DNA from: Muricea muricata
Lineage: Eukaryota; Cnidaria; Anthozoa; Malacalcyonacea; Plexauridae
Reading direction: 5' to 3'
DNA length: 64,000 nucleotides
Assembly (NCBI GenBank): GCA_963855995.1
Contig: OY979718.1
Span: 28,863,282 to 28,927,281, forward strand
Position numbers and translations under genes: made by a program. Of this stretch, positions 50,412 to 62,294 are shown one piece after another (the first letter of the stretch is position 1; each line of letters begins with the position of its first letter). Under the pieces are notes generated by a model that worked only from the letters and a program-made list of their open reading frames with translations, did not search any database and had not been told where the DNA came from.

Positions 50412-53400
50412 CCCGAGCCAACGGCGCGAAGCGCCGTTCCGGGCGTAAGCCCGGGGCGAGGGTTACTAATTTCGTATTAGGGGAGTTGAAAGTCGTTGTT
50501 CGTGGTAGTTAGGTAGTAAAAATGGTATGTCCTCACTGATCTCAACAATATGGCGGACTATCATGAATGGCTAACACTGATTGGCCAGATTTAAAATTTA
50601 TTGTTGATTGATTAATCACGAATTCAACTTATTCAACTGTCAGCAAATATTTAACTTTAGTTAGCTTTTTGCACTATAATATTTTGTATTTTTGCAAAAA
50701 GTTTTGGGAGCTTTAACAACAATTTATTGTTGTAAAAATTAAATAAAAAGCATTTATCAGGTCAACAGATATGGAGTCAAGCAAGCAGCGAAAGGAAAAC
50801 GAGGAAGCAGAACGTTTAGCAAGGCGAAACGAGCGTAGACGACGACAAAGGCTCGAGGAGACTGCCGAAGAAGATTGAAGAGAGATTAATTCGGGGAAAA
50901 TACAGAGAAGCGCCAACAATTGACTACGGCGTGAAATACAAGGCAAGTTTGTTGATAATGCGAATTTATACTTGTGTTTTAATGCTTTATAAAGGCCAGC
51001 GTAGCCGTACTCATCCAGTCTATTCACTGTTTAAATTTCAGAGTAAGTTTATGTTTTGTAAATGCAAGACTGTCTTCTTATTATTAATATAATTAATAGG
51101 TCGTATTTTTTACCAAATTTAAGCTTACATTAGGCGTAATAACATATCGATGACAAATGTTGTGCCATTTAAAAAAATTGGCAACAAAACAAGGATTAAA
51201 AACTCAATATTTTGTCATTTTGAAAAAATATACAGAAAGAATAACAATTGCCGTGTTGCTATGACAACAACCTATTCAAGGACTTCATGTAATTCCGAAA
51301 ATACAGTTGCATGCTCTTAGTTAGTGGCGAGGGGTTGCTGCATGCATGTATTTCTAGTATTATATAGACTGCCATCGAATAGTAAGTATTCTGAAATCTG
51401 ATTGGCTTGCTACTAGTACGATAGCTCATATCCTACTAGTAGAGAGAACAAGACGGCGGCAGCTTTTCGATTGCAAGAATCTTGTTTTGGGCATTTTGGA
51501 AGCGTTTCTTGGCCGTACGTACAACACATGAACTTAGGTAAGTTTTAAAACGTTAGTACTTGATTTAAATGTCACCTAAACAGCTAAAGTACAGTTTTTA
51601 TGAATTAATACTGAATAAGTTTAGCGAAAGCTGGAAAAGATTATAATTGTTTTAAATTGTTATAACAAAAACTGTGCTTAATTTTGGGGTCAACAAACGT
51701 TTGTTTCGCCCAAAACATTTACATTTTTTAAAATTCAAAACTTCTGGTAAATTTGTTTGAAACATAATTTTAAACAAGATGCCTGCTAAGGCGTTCACTC
51801 CGCCTGCCGAAACGAAAATGGGCACAAGGCCAGGCAGGGCTGTAACTAGAGAGTTCATTGGAGGTGGGGTATATTCACTTATTTCTGTTCTGCCCAACTA
51901 TAAAATCAATTATTATTAGGGTACCTTCCAAGGCATTTTACCAGTAAGACATTGCTAGCACATCTTATGTAATCACTAAGATAACCAAAAATCAATGTCT
52001 GAGTGACCTGCCAGGCACTCTGTCCAGAGTCCTAGTAGGATTGCATTTTTTAGAATTTAATTTAAATTAACATAGTACATATGTTAAACAAGATTCTTTT
52101 GTCATAATACCACCAACATATAGCTGTTTTATTTTGCAAGTAAAGAAAATTTTACTAAAAGTGTATACAATACATCAATATATTAACCTGATAACATCAT
52201 TTAAATCTATTCTGTAGCACACTGCCTGAGGTCTCCACGATATAATTTGTTGGGAACTTTAGACTAACATATGTATTTCTGGAAATGGAATGTAAAATAT
52301 CTTCAAAAATATGACTTATAATTCAGTATTTTTGTTTTTTTTATTCCAAATTTTGAGCTGCTGCCTGGCTTGATTTGTTAAGTATTTATTATATTATTTA
52401 AATAAAATGCGCATGAAAGCACCCAAAATATATATTTTGCATGTTTACATTATGCCATTTAGGCATTTAACAATGAGTTCATTATGTTTTTGATGTTTAC
52501 AAAATGTTGGCTAGCCTTTTGATATGTTGACAAGCTTTGAATTAGATATTTGATGTGTTGATAAGGTGTCAGGTAAATATTTGGCATGTTTATAAAATGT
52601 TGGTAAGGATTTTGACTAGTTGACAAGTTTTCGACTAGACTTTTGACATGTTGATAAGATCTGAGTTAGTCTTTTGATGTGTGGACAAGCTTTGAAATGG
52701 ACTTTTGACATGTTGATATATATGCTCCTAGTTAAACACTTGGCATGTTGACAAAATGTCGGTTAGGCTTTTGGCTTGTTGACAAGTTGTCAGTTAGACT
52801 TTTGGCATGTTGACAAGATGTCGGTTAGGTTTTTGGCTTGTTGACAAGATGTCGGTTAGGCTTTTGGCTTGTTGACAAGATGTTGGTTAGGCTTTTGGCT
52901 TGTTGATAAGTTGTCAGTTAGACGTTTGGCTTGTTGAAGATGTCGTTAAGGCTTTTGGCTGGTTGACAAGATGTGGGTAAGGCTTTTGGCTTGTTGACAA
53001 GATGTCAGTTAGACTTTGACCTGCACATGCATGCCAACAAGTTGCCAGTTAGACTTTCGTCATGCTGACAAAGTATTTACTCCCAGAAAGCTTCAGGTGT
53101 CAGTTGAAACATTGGTATATAGGCAGGGTGTCTGATAAAGTTTTGGCAAATTGAGAAAGTGCCAGTTGAAAGTTTACTAAATTTAAGTTAGAATTTAAGT
53201 TAAATTTTGTTCCATTTTTTCATTTTGCATTTTTGAATTTTGTCTTGCTATATTAATAACTAGAAATACATGCATGCAGCAACCCCTCGCCACTAACTTA
53301 GAGCATGCAACTGTATTTTCGGAATTACATTAAGTACTTAAATAGGTTGTTGTCATAGCAACACGGCAATTGTTATTCTTTCTGTATATTTTTTCAAAAT

Positions 53401-54080
53401 GACAAAATATCAGTTTTTAACCCTTGTTTTATTGACAATTTTTTTAAATGGCACAACATTTGTCATCAGTATGTTATTACGCCTAATGTAAGCTTAAATT
53501 TCGTATAAAATACGACCTATTAATTACGTTAGTAATATCAAAGAAGACAGTCTTGCATTTACATAAACTTTCTCTGGAATTTAAACAGTGAGTAGACTGG
53601 ATGAGTACGGCTACGCCGGCCTTTATAAAGCATTAAAACACAAGTGTAAATACGCATTATCAACAAACTTGCCTTGTGTTTCACGCAATAGTCAATTCTT
53701 GGCGCTTCTCTGTATTTTCCCCGAATTAATCTCTCTTCAAGAGTCTTGTGGCAGCCGTTTTCGTCTTATTTCTCGTCTTTTTGGATGCCTTAAGTGTTTG
53801 CTACTCCTGATAGTCCGCCATAATCCTGACATCAGAAATGACTACCCTTCGTTGGTTGTGAAAGTTGCCAAATCTTTTTGTAAAAATACAAAATATTGTA
53901 GTGCAATATAAACCGCCATATTTTTGAGATCAGTGATGACCACCCACTCACCGCCACCCTTGGACCACGCGCCCGCGATATTTGATGAACTTCAGACTTC
54001 GCTATGCTTTCCTTTTCCCGGGTGTAAATAGCCGTGTGGAATTAGTACACTCGCACGGCGCTTCGCGCCGTTGGCTCGGG
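50412..54080. mobile_element. Large inverted-repeat element, 3.7 kb
   Basis: Ends are CCCGAGCCAACGGCGCGAAG and its complement. The arms are 50412-51350 and 53270-54080, clearly related over most of their length (for example GCATGCAGCAACCCCTCGCC and complement at the inner ends), with one larger difference near 50760-50900 against 53730-53860. The left arm carries a small frame MESSKQRKENEEAERLARRN, then ERRRRQRLEETAEED, of the kind seen at the start of some helicase/transposon proteins. The 1.9-kb centre holds a minisatellite. No transposase seen, so probably a non-autonomous foldback element. Confidence 0.8.
52480..53065. repeat. 31-32 bp minisatellite, about 18 units
   Basis: Consensus CTTTTGGCTTGTTGACAAG followed by ATGTCGGTTAGG. 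Units are best conserved at 52740-52990 and decay on both sides (further faded copies to about 53180). It lies within the centre of the inverted-repeat element. Confidence 0.9.
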
Positions 54081-55067
54081 ATTATAGCAACAATCTTTAC
54101 AGTAATCGACTTAAAAGTATTTCTGTGATTTGTATTTTCTGTGATATCCAATTTGAAATCCTTTCTCTGAGTCAACTATTTAACAATAAACATGTCAATT
54201 TTTTTACAAAGAAAGTTATTATAAATATTATAGATAAAGACTAATAAAATGCCGCACTCAGCTTTGACTGTTGACGTTCTAACAAAACAAGTAAATCGCT
54301 CATAAAAACAACAAAAATTAAAAATTAGACTAAGCTATTAAGTCTGAAGTCTCCACGATATAATTTGTTGGGAACTTTAGACTAACAATAACATATGTAT
54401 TTCTGGAATTGGAATGTAAAATGTCTCTTACCTTTTATAATTATATGAGATCCCACTAGCAAATAAATCATTTTGTACGAAATATTAGCATCTCAGCATA
54501 GGTAGAATTTGAAAACCAAGGAAAGAAATCACAACGTGTTTAGAATTAGGAACACAATTCCTAGACTCACTCCTTGATCATGGAATCTATCAAAATTTGC
54601 CGTTTTAAAACATTTCTGGAGCAATATTTTGATAAAGAACCTTCCTGCTTTTTGTTCACTATTACATGTTAAAAATTGTGTTTTGTATATAGATATTTCA
54701 GTAGAATTTGCGTTTGATTCTTGTGTAGAAATTTCTAAATTTAGGAACACGACAGAAAATGACGGAAACACGTTCTCAAAACTTCACCGCGATACATCGC
54801 TCCTCGGTAAGGTTTCGCGGAGGAATTTTTCGTTTTAAAGAATCTTCGCACGTAAAACCTTCTTGCGGTTTACATGTTTTAGCATACATGTTAAAATGCG
54901 TGTTTTGTTGACATATTCCGCTAGAAATTGAGTTTAAACGCCGTGTTTAGGTCGGCTCACGCGGCTTGTGCCAGCGGTATCACCCATGAGCGCTGCGCCT
55001 ACTTGCGACACCGAAAAAAAATAAAAAGGAAAAAAATAAAAAAAATACAGAAACGGGGCGAATTTAA
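54081..55067. other. No gene; one direct repeat copy
   Basis: 54349-54422 repeats 52231-52300 (GTCTCCACGATATAATTTG, TTGGGAACTTTAGACTAACA). One copy lies inside the inverted-repeat element, the other 270 bp outside it. Otherwise AT-rich, with an A-rich run at about 55010-55050. Confidence 0.6.
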
Positions 55068-55068
55068 A

Positions 55069-55096
55069 ACTCCGCCTCGCCTACGACAGGCGGAGT
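55069..55096. repeat. Small GC-rich hairpin
   Basis: ACTCCGCCT, a 10-base loop, AGGCGGAGT. A second GC-rich imperfect hairpin (GCTGCGGAGCGAG...GAAGCAGCAG) lies at about 55150-55186. Confidence 0.6.
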
Positions 55097-55315
55097 AATA
55101 ACGACATGCGGTATTAGCTGAAGTTGTTTACATTGCTAAATTGACTAATTGCTGCGGAGCGAGTGAGCCTGAAGCGAAGCAGCAGACCTAATTTGTGTAT
55201 GTAGGGGAGAATTTATCTCAAACCATGTTTACCGCAGTGCATTGTGGTCATGCGCGTTCGGAAATGCGCAGAACACCTTCCTCACCTGTGTTTCGTCACC
55301 AATTATGTCTTGTGT

Positions 55316-56246
55316 TCAGAAGATATCATGTTTCCGGCTGGCTGTTTAAAAAATCGTAGTTAGTCAAAAGCATAAAGCTCGATAGCGCATCTATTGTTGG
55401 ATTGTTGGGTTTTGAAGCCAGAAGTACGTCACATTTTTAGACTCGCGCGGCCATGTTGAATGGCCCCACTTGAGCATCGAATGCTATAGACATCTACTAC
55501 CGGACATACAGCTTACGTTTTGAAACAAAAGTTTTCACAGTTTTCTAAAAGAAACTACGTTGATTTAATTTTTGAGTGGGGCCCTTAAACATGGCCGCCG
55601 CTCTCAAAATATGACATGTTTCCGGCTTCAATTTTATTTGTATTTTGTATTACGATGCACTATCCAGAGGTCAAACCTCAAAAGCAAATGCCTTATCGAG
55701 GTTAAATTACATATGCGAGAGGAAGACAATTTGTTTTTCAGAATATATTCATTTTTGAAGTCTGCTGTTTGCGTTAATAGTCAACTACTACAATTTAAAA
55801 CGAGTTTGTTATTCGCACGACAATATTAAATCTCGTGTTAAATTTCAGTGGATCGCGTCTGTGAAATTGTACTAAAGCGCGTTTGTTTTGTCGATAACAA
55901 TTTTCCAACATTACCATTTGTGCTAATAGTCAAGTATAATCAAAGTTAACAAACCACAGTTAAACAGAGACGCCGCATAATATATTCATGTTATGTTCTA
56001 AAACGCATCTGCTGTTCACGCGACATTATTTGCCATGAGTTTTAAATTTCGAGTGTTTGTGTTCTAGCAAATATATCCAACATACATAATTATACAACAA
56101 CTAAGTATTTCAGAGTTCACTGTAGCTGTAAGAAAATCGTCAGCGTATTATCCCTTATTTATCGATAAGGCATTTGCTTTTCGACTTCGTTCATCGTTGA
56201 CCCCTTATGCTTAAACCAGCCTGAAACATGATATCTTCTGGCAGAA
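55316..56246. repeat. Diverged inverted-repeat element
   Basis: CAGAAGATATCATGTTTC near 55318 is complementary to text near 56225-56245; AAAAGCAAATGCCTTATCGA near 55679 is complementary to 56163-56182. An extra palindrome (GCGGCCATGTTGAATGGCCC against GGGCCCTTAAACATGGCCGC, about 55447-55602) fills the left side, which explains the uneven spacing. Confidence 0.55.
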
Positions 56247-57324
56247 AAACTGAGTCAAGCCGAGTAATGTACTGGCAGGCTAGTAATGCACACTATCCCA
56301 CTGAATATATTTTGGGTTGCATAAATGTCATTTTCCAATAACCTATAAAATAATTAAAGCTCCGCAGCATTCCCTACCTTGCAGGTAACCTAGTAAGTAT
56401 ATTTTATTAAAATAAAACTGCAGCCACAATGCATTGCGATCGCCTGCGGTCATATTACGGGGGTTTTGGTATTGAAATCCGAGAATGTCTTATCCATCCG
56501 TATTGAATAATAAAATGTTATTATTGCTTCAAGTGAAACACGTTTTCAAGTGTTCATTTACGACTTTATTTTGAATTGTTATCTTCGGGTTTCACTATTT
56601 GGGTGCGACGAAATGCCAAACCAAAGTCTACAAAACTAAGGAAGACCAAAACACAGCAAGATTCTACCGGATTTGCTGAAAAATCGCACAGCGATTTTGC
56701 CAAAATGTGATTTTGTATTTGTTGAGTAAGATCGTTGAGCAATTGGAATAAAACGATTCAAGGAGTGCGTCATCTGTACGCAAACCTCTCAGTAAGTCGC
56801 AAATATAAGAATAACGAATTTCCTGTTTTATTCATCATTTATAACTCGGTAGATGTTTTAATTGACGGTTGGCTTTTGCATTGTTTTACGTAGAAGCGCT
56901 GTCCTATTCGAGGCCCGAGAAAAGCCAAGTGGATAGATCCTTATTTGGTAAATGTTCTACCGTTGTTGCTCAAGGTGAATCAAGTCACAATGAATAAGTT
57001 CTAATAGCTATAAAAGTTTAATAATACCGTAGGTTTAATGTATGGAGGTTTGCCTGTGCAATATGCTTTTTTAGGACTGTAGAGGTGACTGGATTCGCTG
57101 ACCCCGTCCACTCTGGTCTAAATATTAGCATGGTAGAAATTGTATCCATGACACTAAATCCTTAGCATGTAAATTTCGTTTATTTCTACTGACAGCTCAA
57201 CCATCAGTGAATCAGAATCTGAAACCAAGCCAAATTCTTTTGTTGGAACGAATGAATTTTAAGTTATGCTCTTCAATTATTGTGGGGATTACACCTACCA
57301 TTTTGAATATAGCAGCCACTTAAT
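56247..57324. other. No gene recognised
   Basis: AT-rich. If the integrase fragment to the right once had its RT and protease, they are not recognisable here. Confidence 0.4.
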
Positions 57325-57600
57325 CCACATCCAATTCCGGTATATCCATGGCAAGTTATCGGAACAGATGTCTTTCATTGACAGAATGACAACTTTTGGT
57401 AGCAGATTACTTCAGCAGATATTGGAAAGTAGTTAAACTCAGAAGTATGACGTCAGAAGGCATCATCACCGAGATGAAGAAAATATTTTCAGGATATGGA
57501 ATTCCAGAAGAAGTAAATTCGGACATTGGTCCACAATATGCAGCAAGAGAATTCCAAAAATTCGCTCAGATCTGGAAGTTCAAGCACACAACCTCTCGTA
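57325..57600 (+). pseudogene. Ty3/Gypsy-type integrase core, left half (split gene)
   Basis: PHPIPVYPWQVIGTDVFH, a TGA, then after a frameshift LVADYFSRYWKVVKLRSMTS and SDIGPQYAAREFQKFAQ. These are the first two acidic positions of an integrase D-D-E core (IGTDVF and NSDIGPQY, where the usual Asn before Gly is Ile). The third part lies at 62295-62921 beyond a retrotransposon. Integrase joins retrotransposon DNA to the host genome. Stops show the copy is dead, apart from the insertion. Confidence 0.75.
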
Positions 57601-57622
57601 CAGCGACTTTGCAGTGTTCGCA

Positions 57623-59187
57623 ATGAGCAGACGTGTAAATTCGAGCCCCGTAATCAACGGCCAAAGTTTGGCTGACTCGTTATTGGATTTCATGAATGCT
57701 TCTGCAAGTGAGAGGGGGAATATACCTCTATCATCGCCCATTCATGATGAGCAACTGAATAAATATTTAAGTTTTGAAAGCGATGATTTTCGATGGAAGG
57801 GAACTTCAGATCAGCTGAAAAGATTCTTTGCAGAGGATTTAAAGCTTTCCGGCAAATGGAACTCTCCTAGCGGTGGAGTGTGGTTATTCTCAACGAAAGA
57901 ATATGAAGTCAAATGGCAGAAATCAATGAAGCTGGTCGTTATCCGAGACACCACAGATAAGTTCATGTCAAATTGTCTTATGAAGTCATTAGCCAACGAT
58001 AATCTTAATGATAATTCAGCAGCCGATTTGAACAATTCTTCTGTTAAAGCAGCTGCCTCGGTATGCGATGACCATGTAGAAACTTTTGAAGAGTCTATTA
58101 ACGATAAACTTGATTGTATTCTAAAGACCTTATCTGATCTTAAACAAATTCCTATTCTGCAAGAACAAAATAAGAGCCTTAAGAAAAACCTAGAAGATCT
58201 AGAGTCCAAGCATAGCAGTCTGATGTGTATCGCTTCTGAATTAAAAAACTAAATTAAAACCCTCGAAGATGAAAAGTCGGGCTTGATTACTGCTCTCAAG
58301 CTTGTGTCCTGTGAGGCAGGAAAAGACGATGAGACCTGCAAGGACGTATATCTTAAGAAATGTGAGGAAAATGGGTTAAATATGCAGCCCCCAGCCAAGT
58401 ATCGTTCAAAACATATATCAAAAAGCAAGTCAACCAACAAAGGTAGCATAAATAATAATGTAAATCAGCAAACCAAGCAAAGTGGGCACTCCCCTGTTAA
58501 TCCTACTAACAATGCTCAGGCTAATCCTACTAACAATGCAGAGAGTAACTCCCACGATTTGGGCGAAAATTATAATAATGAAAGCGTAGGTGGCCAAAAT
58601 AACCTAAATCAAAGCGTTGGCGGCCTTGACAGTAATGAGCCAAATGAGAGCGTGCATAGTAAACATGATGGCAAGTCCAAATTTAAAAAGAAAGTAACTG
58701 TCATAGCAGGTGATTCCATTATAAAATATTTACAAGGATGGAGACTATCTGATACTAACAATCATGTTGTTGTCAAGAGCTTTAGCGGTGCAACTATTGA
58801 AGATATGGAGGACTATCTGAAGCCCGTTATTCGTAAAGAGCCTGAATCCATAGTTCTTCACATTGGTACAAATGATCTCAATAAACTATCGCCTAAGCAG
58901 GTAGCTGATAGTATCACAAATCTAGGTACTCAGATAAATGAAGAATCTCCAAATACCACTATTGTTATTTCTAGTATACTATTAAGAACTAATAAACCTA
59001 ACCTAGCTAGCAAAGCAACTGAAGCTAACAAATTGTTAATTGCTACATGTTCTAAAAACAAATGGAAGTTTGTAAACCATCAATCTATCAACCAATCCAA
59101 TGTTTAAATTCAAGAGGTTTACATCTCAATCGAAAGGGTTCTTCTATGGTTGCCGATAATCTTAGAAAACTTATTTGTACTCAGTAG
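57623..59187 (+). pseudogene. CR1-like ORF1 with coiled coil and SGNH esterase domain
   Basis: ATG 57623 (MSRRVNSSPVINGQSLADSL). The N-terminal part contains FRWKGTSDQLKRFFAEDLKL and LVVIRDTTDKF; a coiled coil follows (ILKTLSDLKQIPILQEQNKS). A TAA at 58250-58252 is the first break. An Asn/Ser-rich linker leads to the esterase: VTVIAGDSIIKYLQGW (GDS block, catalytic Ser), FSGATIEDME, VLHIGTNDLNKLS (GTND block), and after a frameshift near 59100 LNSRGLHLNRKGSSM (D/G-L-H block, catalytic His). SGNH esterases are known from CR1 ORF1 proteins, where they may bind or cut lipids. Ends at a TAG, 59185-59187. Confidence 0.8.
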
Positions 59188-62131
59188 GATATTGCCAACT
59201 GGGAGTCGGCAAATCCAAGTCCTATAAATCCTACTGAAACTCATTCTCTTCAACACATTCTTAATAGGCGTGGTCTAGCGACTGCATGTTTAAATGTTAA
59301 TAGTTTACTTGCTCATATTGACCAACTAAGAATTTTCCTTAGTATCCATAAAATTGATATTCTCACTGTCAATGAGACCAAGCTAGACTTTTCAATTAGC
59401 TCTAATGAGATTCACATATCAGGCTATGATGTAGTTAGAAGACACCGTTGTCATAATGGTCGTCATGGCGGTGGTGTCTGCATTTTTATTAAAAACAATC
59501 TAAATTTCAGAATTCGAGAAGATTTCTCTAAAGATAACCTTGAATTTCTTGCTATTGAAGTTTGTAAACCTCATTCAAGGCCGTTCTTGGTTGCGGCCTG
59601 GTATAGACCTCCAAACTCCCCATTATCTAGTTTTTCTGCCTTTCGAGATGTAATTGATATGATAGATGCCGAAAATTTAGAGTTCTATCTACTAGGGGAT
59701 ATTAATTGTGATTTATTAGCCGAGAGCCCTGATAATAGCACTAAGGAACTCCTTAGCATTTCTACCATTTACAACCTTTCCCAAATAATCTCACAGCCTA
59801 CCAGAATTACCAATACTTCAAAGACACATATTGACCTCTGCTTTACAAATTACCCTGATAAAGTAAGACTGTCTGGAACACATTCTTTAGGTATAAGTGA
59901 TCATTCTCTGATTTATTTAATTCTCAAATCTAATTGTCAGGTAATTAACACTAATTTTCCTGTGGCTATGAGGCAATTCAAAAATTTTAATGACGAGGAA
60001 TTTTTAAACGATCTTCGTCAAGTTGATTGGACTGAGGTGAATTTACTAAATGATCCTAACGACATGTGGTCTGATTGGCTTTCAAAGTTTTCAGCGATTT
60101 TGGACATACATGCTCCGTTTTCGAATAAAAGACTCAGATGCAAAAAATCTCCTTGGATTAATTCATTATTAATTCAAAAGATGCGTGAAAGAGACTCCCT
60201 CAAAAAACGCTTCGACAAAAACCCTAATGATTTCGTTTGGTCACAGTTTAAAAATGCGCGCAATGAAGTAAATAATCTGGTCAAAAAAACTAAGCGGGAT
60301 TATTTCATGACGCAGATTAATACAGCCAAACGTGATCCTAAGAACACCTGGCGACTTATTAACGAGCTAACTTCACGCAAAACTAGTGTAAACAGTAATG
60401 TGAAAGCTATAAAACAAGAAGGAGTTACGCTTACAAATTCTGCTGATATCGCTAATACGTTTAATAATTACTTTACAACGATAGGTGACAACCTTGCCAA
60501 GAAAATACCTTGTTCCGATGTCAATCCCATATCTTATATTAGCCCTGTAAATAGCGCTTTCTCATTTGCTGAAATAAGTCTTGAGTCAGTTTTGAAAACT
60601 TTAAAATCCATTAATCCTGATAAAGCCACTGGCCCTGACAATATTCATAATAAGGTCTTGAAAATGGCTGCCGAGATCTTGTCTCCATCCTTGTTGGCCA
60701 TTTTCAATCGTTCTCTTTCTATGGGAATATATCCCGACGATTGGAAGATGGCGAGTTCTGCCCATTTTTAAAAGTGGGGATAAAGATGATATCGGCAACT
60801 ATCGACCTATATCAATTATCTCTGCAATTGCCAAAGTTTTTGGCAGGCTTGTTCATGACCAGTTTTGCACCTATTTATCTTCTAATCAACTAATTAACCA
60901 TTATCAATCTGGCTTTAGATCTACATTCAGCACTCTAACTTCGTTACTTGAGTCGACTAATGACTGGTGTGTCAATATTGACAGAGGTCTTCTGAATGGT
61001 GTAGTCTTTATTGACTTAAAAAAGACCTTTGACACTATTGACTATGATATTCTGCTTTCTAAACTGTCAGCATACGGTGTTGATGAACTGGCACTGATAT
61101 GGTTTCGGTCTTATTTAACGAACCGAAGGCAAACGTGTTTTATCAACGGTTAGTTCTTACGTATTTCCACTCCAAAAAGAGGGGTTCCTCAGGGCTCTAT
61201 AATCGGGCCTCTCCTGTTTCTAGTCTATATCAATAACCTTCCAAACTGCCTGAATGAGGGCTTTCCAAGAATGTTTGCGGATGACACCAATATCAGTTAT
61301 AGTAGCAATAATCCAACTAACTTGGAAAATCTTATGAATTCTAGCCTTGTTAATCTGAATAGATGGCTAATAGCCAACAAACTAAGTTTAAATATAGCTA
61401 AAACTGAGTTCATGGTCATTGGTTCACGTCAGCGCCTAGCTACTTCTGATAATCACGAGCTACGTGTAACTGTTTTCAGTGAGCCAGTTAGACAAGTAAC
61501 TTCTACAAAAACATTAGGGCTGACTCTGGATGAAAATCTTACATGGAAAAACCATATTGAAGTTATTTCTAAAAAAGTTTCTTCTGGCATTGGGGCTCTT
61601 AAAGGTGTGCGTGGGCTGATGGACCGAGAAACTGCAATTAAAGTTTATAAAGGATTTATAGAACCCTATTTTTCTTATTGTGCCCCAGTATGGGACGGGA
61701 TCGGTGTCACGTTAAGAGATAGGCTTCAAAAACTCCAAAATAGAGCTGCTCGGGTCATAACCCAGTCCACATACGATATTTCTTCTCGTGATCTTTTAAA
61801 TGGATTGCAGTGGAACTCACTGTCAATAAACCGTGATAAACAAAAAGCCATTTTTATGTTTAAAACGCTAAATGGCTTAACGCCCCAATATCTTGAAGAA
61901 ATGTTTTCATCCAGAATTGGCCATTATTCTCTAAGGGATTCAAATAGGAAGCTGTTCATCCCTAAGCCTAATACTGACTACCTTAAACGCTCATTCAGTT
62001 ATAGTGGTGCGTCTCTTTGGAACAGCTTGCCTGAATCTCTTAGATTATCACCATCTCTTACGTCTTTTAAGATTAATCTGGAACATTTATATTCAAATAG
62101 ACTTTCTGACTCCCACACGGCAACCAGGTAG
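59188..62131 (+). pseudogene. CR1-like ORF2, endonuclease and RT
   Basis: The frame opens right after the ORF1 TAG with DIANWESANPSPINPTE and has no ATG before the endonuclease: CLNVNSLLAHIDQL, LTVNETKLD, GGGVCIFI, AAWYRPP, LLGDINCD, ISDHSLIY. RT: GPDNIHNKVLKMAAEIL; a frameshift near 60750; ARVLPIF, GNYRPISIISAIAKVFG, QSGFRSTFSTLTSL, VFIDLKKTFDTIDYD (Asp kept, Lys-Thr for the usual Ser-Lys/Ala), a TAG at 61151-61153, KRGVPQGSIIGPLLFLVY, MFADDTNISYS, TLGLTLDENLTWKNHI, and the end GASLWNSLPESLR. One frameshift and one stop, otherwise complete. Confidence 0.88.
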
Positions 62132-62294
62132 AACAGTACTTTAATTTGCATTTGCTATTTCTTTTTACCTACTTATCTACCTTACCTTTACTTTATCTAA
62201 TTACTTTTTTCTTCGTTTGTAAATAGTTAATATTTTTATGCTGATGGTTCCTTCCGTGTTTAAATAAAGTATGTATGTATGTATGTATGTATGT

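Larger units (their letters stand above)
57601..62294 (+). mobile_element. CR1-like retrotransposon with esterase ORF1, inserted in the integrase
   Basis: About 4.7 kb: ORF1 57623-59187, ORF2 59188-62131, 3' UTR with AATAAAG and a (TATG)n tail at 62267-62294. The integrase text stops at HTTS on the left and resumes at YPRSNG on the right. Few breaks per kb, so fairly young. Confidence 0.85.

Noticed and set aside
52480..53065. CRISPR or centromeric satellite
   Set aside because: Units abut without spacers and decay from the centre outwards; it is an ordinary minisatellite inside a foldback element.
50713..53911. Two paralogous genes starting M(N/S)RLDEYGYAGLYKALKHK
   Set aside because: They are the same text in the two arms of the inverted repeat, and they run antisense to the more plausible frame; no homology recognised.
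57811..58209. Minus-strand ORF opposite the CR1-like ORF1
   Set aside because: It is the antisense shadow of a clearly coding plus-strand frame.
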